Shown here piece by piece: positions 1 to 4,065 of a stretch of 6,809 nt of DNA. Position numbers and translations under genes: made by a program. A model generated the notes under the pieces. It was not told the origin of the DNA, searched no databases, and was given only the letters and a program-made list of their open reading frames with translations. This stretch comes from Alphaproteobacteria bacterium (GTDB lineage Bacteria > Pseudomonadota > Alphaproteobacteria > Rhodobacterales > Rhodobacteraceae). The stretch lies in assembly GCA_003695135.1 (NCBI GenBank), contig RFIR01000464.1, positions 1 through 6,809 on the forward strand. Direction: 5' to 3'. Every line of letters begins with the position of its first letter. Positions within the stretch are counted from its first letter, which is position 1.

Positions 1-1028
1 AGCGGCTCGCCGGCCGCCCCCGGCTCCTTGGTCCGGTCGAGTACGGCCAGCGCGCGACAGGTTTCGGGCAGGGCGGCGAGGAAATGCGCGGCCGAGAACG
101 GCCGGTAGAGATGCACCGCGATCACCCCGGTCTTGCCGCCGCGCGCGTTCAGATCGTCCACCGCCGCCCGCACCACCTCGGCGCCCGAGCCCATGACCAC
201 CACCACGCGCTCGGCATCCTCGGCCCCGTGATAGTCGAACAGCCGGTAGTCGCGCCCGGTCAGCGCCGCGAACCTCTCCATCGTCTCGGCGACGATGCCG
301 GGGGTGGCGGCAAAGAAGCGGTTGGCGGCCTCGCGGCTCTGGAAGAACACGTCCGGATTCTGCGCGGTGCCGCGCACGAAGGGGTGTTCGGGATCGAGCG
401 CGCGGTTGCGGTGGGCGCGGACCAGATCGTCGTCGATCATCGCCCGGATCTGGTCGTCGCCCAGCAGATTCAGCGTGTTGATCTCGTGGCTGGTGCGAAA
501 GCCGTCGAAGAAATGCACGAAAGGCACGCGCGCGGCCAGCGTCGCCGCCTGCGCGATCAGCGCCATGTCATGGGCTTCCTGCACCGAATTGGAGGCCAGC
601 ATGGCAAAGCCGGTGGCGCGCACCGCCATGACGTCGGAATGATCGCCGAAGATCGACAGCGCATGGGTGGCCACCGAGCGGGCCGCGACGTGAAAGACCG
701 AGGGCGTCAGCTCGCCGGCGATCTTGAACATGTTGGGCAGCATCAGCAGCAGCCCCTGGCTGGCAGTGAAGGTGGTGGTCATCGCGCCGGCCTGCAGCGC
801 GCCATGCACCGCGCCGGCGGCGCCCCCCTCGCTCTGCATCTCCTGAATGACGGGGATGTTGCCCCAGATGTTGGTGATCCCCTGCGCGGTCCATTCATCG
901 GCCAGCTCGGCCATGGGCGAGGAGGGGGTGATGGGATAGATCGCGCAGACCTCGTTGACGCGATAGGCGACATGGGCCGCCGCGGTGTTGCCATCCATGG
1001 TGGCGCGGGGTCCTTGCATCTCAGCCAT
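1..1028 (-). CDS. nifJ: Pyruvate:ferredoxin (flavodoxin) oxidoreductase, NifJ type, N-terminal part
   Basis: This enzyme oxidatively decarboxylates pyruvate with CoA to acetyl-CoA and CO2, using thiamine diphosphate and iron-sulfur clusters and passing electrons to ferredoxin or flavodoxin in the cytoplasm. The 342 complete codons seen match the start of the single-chain NifJ/PFOR family. MDGNTAAAHVAYR is at residues 11-23, YPITPSSPMAE at 31-41, and GNIPVIQEMQSEGGAAGA begins at 56. These are followed by the TTTFTASQGLLLMLPNM stretch and a VLDRTKEPGAAGEP segment at the cut edge, which belongs to the second PFOR domain. The family is about 1,170-1,200 residues long, so the pyruvate/TPP and ferredoxin-like C-terminal domains lie outside the window. 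ATG at 1028 is chosen because AGGAGA stands 6 bases upstream; ATG at 1019 and 1034 are less well spaced. The start overlaps the stop of the upstream oxidoreductase gene by 8 bases, which suggests translational coupling. No frameshift is seen. Identification is very secure; a role in nitrogen fixation as opposed to fermentation or anaplerosis cannot be told from here. Confidence 0.96.
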   Translation of the reverse strand, partial: MAEMQGPRATMDGNTAAAHVAYRVNEVCAIYPITPSSPMAELADEWTAQGITNIWGNIPVIQEMQSEGGAAGAVHGALQAGAMTTTFTASQGLLLMLPNMFKIAGELTPSVFHVAARSVATHALSIFGDHSDVMAVRATGFAMLASNSVQEAHDMALIAQAATLAARVPFVHFFDGFRTSHEINTLNLLGDDQIRAMIDDDLVRAHRNRALDPEHPFVRGTAQNPDVFFQSREAANRFFAATPGIVAETMERFAALTGRDYRLFDYHGAEDAERVVVVMGSGAEVVRAAVDDLNARGGKTGVIAVHLYRPFSAAHFLAALPETCRALAVLDRTKEPGAAGEP

Positions 1029-2661
1029 CTGCATTCTCCTCGGGGATCATCTCGATGGCATGGCAGGGGCACTGCTCGAAGCAGACCGCGCAGCCGGTGC
1101 AGCGGGAATAGTCGAATTCGTAGCGCTTGCCCTTGCCGAGCTTGATGATCGCCTGTTCGGGACAGGCGGCGAGGCAGTTGTCGCATTCGTAGCAGTCGCC
1201 GCAGGAATAGCAGCGCTGCGCCTCGTAGCGGGCCTCGGCCTCGCTGAGGCCGGCGATGATCTCGGAAAAGCTCTCGATGCGCCGCTTCGCATCCAGCACC
1301 TGCTGGCGCGCCTGCTCGGCATCGGAATAGACGGGAAGATGCAGCTTGTCGAAGCCGACCACCTCCGGCCGGGCCGGCTCGCGATAGCTGCCGCCGCGGA
1401 GCCAGGCGTCGATGTGGCGCGCCGCCCGCTTGCCGTGGCCGACCGCGACGGTCACCGACTGGTCGCCGGGCACCATGTCGCCGCCGGCGAATATGCCCTC
1501 GGCCCCGGTCATCAGGTCGGGCCCGACCCTGACCGCGCCATCGGGGGTGAAATCGATCCCCGACACGCCCCGCAGGAAGCTGCTCTCGGTCCGCTGCCCC
1601 AGCGCCAGCACCACCGCATCGGCCGAAAGGGTCTCGAATTCGCCGGTCGGCCGGGGCTTGCCGTCAGCATCGAGCTCCATCCGCTCCACCGTCAGTTCGT
1701 TGGCCGAGATGTCGGTGATGGTGGTCAGCCAGCGGATCTTGACGCCTTCCTCGATCGCCTCGTCGGCCTCGAAGGCGTGCGCCGGCATGTGTTCGCGGTC
1801 GCGGCGATAGACGATCAGCGTCTCGGCGGCGCCGAGGCGCCTTGCGGTGCGCGCCGCATCCATCGCCGTGTTGCCGCCGCCATAGACCACCACGCGGCGG
1901 CCGAGCAGCGGCGGGTGCCCCGCGCTGGTGTCGTGCAGCATGCTGACCGCATCGAGGATGCGCGCCGAATCGCGGGCCGGGATGTCGACCCGCTTGCCGA
2001 GCCCGGCGCCGATGGCGAGGAACACCGCGTCGAACCGGCCCTCTTCCCGCTCCCGCACCAGATCGGTGACCTTGTGATCGGTGACGATCCGGACCCCGTA
2101 ATCGACGATCCGCGCCACCTCGCGGGCCAGTTCCTCGCGCGGCAGGCGATAGGCGGGAATGCCGAAATGCATCATGCCGCCGGCGACCGGCCCGGCCTCG
2201 CGTATCTCCACCTCATGGCCGAGCCGGGTCAGGTGATAGGCCGCCGACAGGCCCGAGGGGCCGGCCCCGACCACCAGCACCCTGCGCCCGCTGGGCGGGG
2301 CAGGCGGGGCCAGGGGCCAGCCCTCGGCCAGCGCCGTGTCGCCGAGGAAGCGCTCGACGGCATGGATCGAGACCGGGGCATCGACCTCGCGCCGGTTGCA
2401 GCCATCCTCGCAGGGGTGATAGCAGACCCGGCCGTGCACGGTGGGCAGGGGGTTGTCGGCGGTCAGGATCTCCCATGCCCGGCGGTAGTTGCCGGCCTGC
2501 GCCTCGGCCAGCCAGCCGCGAATGTCCTCGCCGGCCGGGCAGGCATTGCTGCAGGGCGGCGTGAGCGTGACATAGAGCGGCCGCTGGTGGCGCACCGGCC
2601 CGGTTCCGCCCGACACCGTCAGGTCGACCGCCGGCGTGAAGTCGCGAAGTCTGGTGCTCAT
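1021..2661 (-). CDS. GltD-like FAD/NAD(P) oxidoreductase with C-terminal 2[4Fe-4S] ferredoxin domain
   Basis: The 546-residue product belongs to the family of the glutamate synthase small subunit (GltD), NfnB and the N-terminal half of dihydropyrimidine dehydrogenase. The N-terminal Fe-S helical domain has Cys37, 41, 80, 84 and 88. An FAD Rossmann motif VVGAGPSG is at about 130-137, an NAD(P)H site YGGGNTAMDAA at about 260-270, followed by YRRDREHMPA, and the second FAD contact GIFAGGDMV is at about 389-397. Residues 484-533 form a ferredoxin-like tail: a CYSCGDC segment, then CxxCxxCxxxCP (493-500) and a second CxxCxxCxxxCP (521-531). GltD proper ends before such a tail. No glutamate synthase large-subunit gene is adjacent; the next gene is nifJ, overlapping by 8 bases. 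I infer that it moves electrons between ferredoxin reduced by NifJ and NAD(P)H; direction and partner are unproven. ATG at 2661 is preferred because AGGGGGA lies about 9 bases upstream. An in-frame ATG/GTG-type start at 2700 would add 13 residues without family-like sequence and would leave no room for the TATAAT at 2700-2705. Confidence 0.9.
   Translation of the reverse strand: MSTRLRDFTPAVDLTVSGGTGPVRHQRPLYVTLTPPCSNACPAGEDIRGWLAEAQAGNYRRAWEILTADNPLPTVHGRVCYHPCEDGCNRREVDAPVSIHAVERFLGDTALAEGWPLAPPAPPSGRRVLVVGAGPSGLSAAYHLTRLGHEVEIREAGPVAGGMMHFGIPAYRLPREELAREVARIVDYGVRIVTDHKVTDLVREREEGRFDAVFLAIGAGLGKRVDIPARDSARILDAVSMLHDTSAGHPPLLGRRVVVYGGGNTAMDAARTARRLGAAETLIVYRRDREHMPAHAFEADEAIEEGVKIRWLTTITDISANELTVERMELDADGKPRPTGEFETLSADAVVLALGQRTESSFLRGVSGIDFTPDGAVRVGPDLMTGAEGIFAGGDMVPGDQSVTVAVGHGKRAARHIDAWLRGGSYREPARPEVVGFDKLHLPVYSDAEQARQQVLDAKRRIESFSEIIAGLSEAEARYEAQRCYSCGDCYECDNCLAACPEQAIIKLGKGKRYEFDYSRCTGCAVCFEQCPCHAIEMIPEENADG
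1035..1041 (-). promoter_or_regulatory. Ribosome binding site of nifJ inside the upstream gene
   Basis: Read on the minus strand, GAGGAGA sits 6 bases before the ATG at 1028, inside the last codons of the oxidoreductase gene. It decides the nifJ start and fits coupled translation of the two genes. Confidence 0.7.
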
Positions 2662-2670
2662 GCCCGTGCT

Positions 2671-2677
2671 TCCCCCT
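2671..2677 (-). promoter_or_regulatory. Ribosome binding site deciding the start of the GltD-like gene
   Basis: On the minus strand AGGGGGA ends 9 bases before the ATG at 2661. It is a fair Shine-Dalgarno match and supports this start over the upstream in-frame option at 2700. Confidence 0.5.
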
Positions 2678-2699
2678 GCCTGTGGTGGGTCACGCGTCA

Positions 2700-2705
2700 A
2701 TTATA
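2700..2705 (-). promoter_or_regulatory. Candidate -10 box for the oxidoreductase-nifJ operon
   Basis: The minus strand reads TATAAT exactly, in the context GACTATAATTGACG, a rare match in such GC-rich DNA. Transcription starting 6-8 bases downstream would give a leader of about 30 bases before the ATG at 2661. The -35 position at 17-base spacing reads CACGAC, which is poor against TTGACA, so an activator may be needed or the match may be chance. No sigma-54 signature of the -24/-12 type and no TGT-N10-ACA NifA site were seen upstream. Confidence 0.45.
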
Positions 2706-2824
2706 GTCATGCCATGGCGCGTGTCGTGGGGGAGAAGCCTTTGTTTCGCAGAGTTTACCGGAAAAAATCGTCGCGGGGGGCAGCCCTCGCGGAGACGCCG
2801 TCCCCGGCTCGCCCGCACGCGCAG

Positions 2825-2845
2825 GGGATGCCACACGGGATGCCA
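2825..2845. repeat. Short direct repeat GGGATGCCA x2
   Basis: Two exact 9-base copies start 12 bases apart (2825 and 2837), separated by CAC. Spacing slightly over one helical turn could suit a dimeric DNA-binding protein, but two 9-mers this close can also arise by chance in GC-rich sequence. Confidence 0.35.
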
Positions 2846-2851
2846 TCTGAC

Positions 2852-2886
2852 CGGCACGGCAAGGCTCTCCGTTTCCTGCCGTGCCG
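2852..2886. promoter_or_regulatory. Perfect 10-bp inverted repeat (hairpin or operator)
   Basis: CGGCACGGCA at 2852-2861 is exactly complementary to TGCCGTGCCG at 2877-2886. Inside it, GG can pair with CC past one bulged A, leaving a loop of about 10 bases. The plus strand continues with TTCTTGC, a poor U-tract, so it is a weak intrinsic terminator candidate on that strand, and the minus strand has none. No protein gene ends here; it lies between divergent starts about 163 bases before the amidase. It could be an operator, an mRNA leader structure or the end of an unannotated small RNA. Confidence 0.5.
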
Positions 2887-2889
2887 TTC

Positions 2890-2919
2890 TTGCAATCCGG
2901 GCATGCCCCGTTTCATGAT
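2890..2919 (+). promoter_or_regulatory. Weak candidate sigma-70 promoter for the amidase-decarboxylase operon
   Basis: TTGCAA at 2890-2895 (4 of 6 against TTGACA) is followed after 18 bases by CATGAT at 2914-2919 (4 of 6 against TATAAT). The spacer contains the palindrome GGGCATGCCC, where a repressor could block polymerase. It would give a leader of roughly 120 bases. This is a low-confidence guess. Confidence 0.2.
2899..2908. promoter_or_regulatory. Palindrome GGGCATGCCC, possible operator
   Basis: A perfect 10-base palindrome 12 bases downstream of the large inverted repeat, inside the spacer of the weak plus-strand promoter candidate. GGCATGCC-type palindromes recur by chance in GC-rich DNA, so the call rests mainly on position. 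Confidence 0.25.
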
Positions 2920-3048
2920 GACTGCCCTTGCGCTCCACCCGATTTGTGGTGTCTGGCGGCATCAATCGATTCCGGCGACACCCCGAAACATGTGCCGGAG
3001 CGGCGCGGGGCCCGCGCCATGGCCGACGAGCATGGAGAACCCGATCCG

Positions 3049-4017
3049 ATGACCCCTTTCGCGATTGCCGGCATACAGATGCATGTCGCGGCGCTTCATT
3101 CGAATGTCGAGGGCATGCGCCACCGCCTCGACGTGCTGATGGCCCGCTTTCCCTGGACCCAGATGGTGGTGTTCAGCGAGCTGGCGCCGTTCGGGCCGCT
3201 GGACCGGTTCGCCCAGCCCTTTCCCAACGACACGCTGGCCCGGTTTCAGGAGGATGCCCGCCGGCACGGCGTCTGGCTGCTGCCCGGCAGCATGTTCGAG
3301 AAGCGCGAGGACGGGCGCATCTTCAACACCGCCGTGGTGATCGATCCCGAGGGCGAGATCGTCGCCAGATATTCCAAGATGTTCCCGTTCCGGCCCTATG
3401 AGGCCGGGATTTCCGCCGGCACCGAGTTCTGCATTTTCGACGTGCCCGAGATCGGCCGGTTCGGGGTGTCGATCTGCTATGACATCTGGTTTCCCGAAAC
3501 CACGCGCCAGCTGACCAGCCAGGGGGTGGAGGTGCTGCTGAACCCGGTGCTGACCGGCACCACCGACCGCGATGCCGAGCTCGCCATCGCCCGGGCAACC
3601 GCGGCGCAGTTCCAGTGCTATGTCTTTGCCGTGAACGGTCTGGCCGCCGGCGGGGTCGGCAAGTCGATCGTGGTCGATCCCTCGGCCATGGTGCTGCATC
3701 AGAGCGGCGGGCAGGAGGACATGTTCCCCGTCGAGGTCAATCTCGATCTGGTCCGCCGCCAGCGCGAGGTCGGGCTGAAGGGGCTCGGTCAGGTGCTGAA
3801 GAGTTTTCGCGACCGCGAGGTCGACTTCCCCGTCTATGACCGGTCCAGCGGCGCGGATGCCTATCTCAGGACGCTGGGGCCGCTGGAGTTGCCCGCCAAG
3901 GGCCGCAAGGCGGTGCATCATGTCGATCCGCGCACCGCGCTGGGCTACATTGAAACCGGGGATGGCCGGTCGGCGATGAACTACAGCCCGTTCAAGGGCC
4001 GGACCGGCACCGATTGA
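3049..4017 (+). CDS. Nitrilase-superfamily carbon-nitrogen hydrolase (amidase)
   Basis: The 322-residue product is a cytoplasmic carbon-nitrogen hydrolase, a family that cleaves amides, carbamoyl-amines or nitriles through a cysteine thioester. The catalytic triad is complete: Glu44 in FSELAPFG, Lys110 in YSKMFPF and Cys143 in SICYDIWFPE. Other family marks are GIQM near the start and WLLPGSMFEK at about 76-85. The nitrilase fold ends near residue 250; a tail of about 70 residues follows (VDFPVYDR, then a Gly/Pro-rich stretch ending NYSPFKGRTGTD) that I do not recognise. The FPE after Cys143 resembles amidase branches more than true nitrilases. ATG at 3049 is chosen because GGAG lies 11 bases upstream and the family core begins at once; ATG at 3019 (10 residues longer) is possible. 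The Orn/Lys/Arg decarboxylase-family gene begins 48 bases downstream, so the substrate may be an amine derivative, for example N-carbamoylputrescine, but this is inference from context only. Confidence 0.88.
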   Translation: MTPFAIAGIQMHVAALHSNVEGMRHRLDVLMARFPWTQMVVFSELAPFGPLDRFAQPFPNDTLARFQEDARRHGVWLLPGSMFEKREDGRIFNTAVVIDPEGEIVARYSKMFPFRPYEAGISAGTEFCIFDVPEIGRFGVSICYDIWFPETTRQLTSQGVEVLLNPVLTGTTDRDAELAIARATAAQFQCYVFAVNGLAAGGVGKSIVVDPSAMVLHQSGGQEDMFPVEVNLDLVRRQREVGLKGLGQVLKSFRDREVDFPVYDRSSGADAYLRTLGPLELPAKGRKAVHHVDPRTALGYIETGDGRSAMNYSPFKGRTGTD

Positions 4018-4021
4018 GCGG

Positions 4022-4039
4022 GCGGGTGTCCGCACCCGC
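4022..4039 (+). other. Intercistronic GC-rich hairpin
   Basis: GCGGGTG at 4022-4028 pairs exactly with CACCCGC at 4033-4039 around a TCCG loop of the UNCG type. It starts 5 bases after the amidase stop and ends 11 bases before the decarboxylase ribosome binding site. There is no following T-run, so it is not an intrinsic terminator. It could stabilise the 3' end of the upstream message or set the ratio of the two products. Confidence 0.5.
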
Positions 4040-4050
4040 TCCGGCTGCAC

Positions 4051-4057
4051 AGGGAGG
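4051..4057 (+). promoter_or_regulatory. Strong ribosome binding site for a GTG start
   Basis: AGGGAGG stands 8 bases before GTG at 4066. It is the best Shine-Dalgarno match in the window and fixes the decarboxylase start at a GTG codon in place of a later ATG. Confidence 0.75.
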
Positions 4058-4065
4058 ACCACGGC

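Larger units (their letters stand above)
2662..3048. other. 387-base divergent intergenic region
   Basis: This region separates two divergently transcribed gene pairs and must hold the promoters of both. It contains an exact TATAAT on the minus strand, tandem copies of GGGATGCCA at 2825-2833 and 2837-2845, a hairpin at 2852-2886, a palindrome at 2899-2908 and a weak plus-strand promoter candidate. Open frames crossing it on either strand (up to 138 codons) give Arg/Pro/His-rich translations with no family resemblance and no convincing ribosome binding site, so I call no gene here. The density of symmetric elements between 2825 and 2908 suggests regulation, with no identified regulator. Confidence 0.7.

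Noticed and set aside
84..1145. A 353-codon plus-strand open frame antisense to nifJ
   Set aside because: Codon-register shadow of nifJ, whose conserved motifs are unmistakable on the minus strand.
985..2706. A 573-codon plus-strand open frame antisense to the GltD-like gene
   Set aside because: It is a codon-register shadow with low-complexity Ala/Arg/Gly/Asp-rich translation, while the minus strand carries clear FAD, NAD(P) and Fe-S motifs.
2690..2725. Possible sigma-54 promoter or NifA site for the nifJ operon, prompted by TGGCATGAC on the minus strand
   Set aside because: The 10-base spacing from GG leads to AT in place of GC, and no TGT-N10-ACA element is found in the intergenic region, so nif-type control is not supported here.
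2852..2895. Intrinsic terminator at the perfect inverted repeat
   Set aside because: The following bases TTCTTGC lack a real T-run, and no protein-coding gene ends upstream on either strand, so it is listed as a hairpin or operator of unknown role.
2690..2965. A 91-codon minus-strand open frame in the intergenic region
   Set aside because: No recognisable motif, no good ribosome binding site, Arg/His/Pro-rich composition, and it overlaps the TATAAT and the inverted repeat that suggest regulatory DNA.
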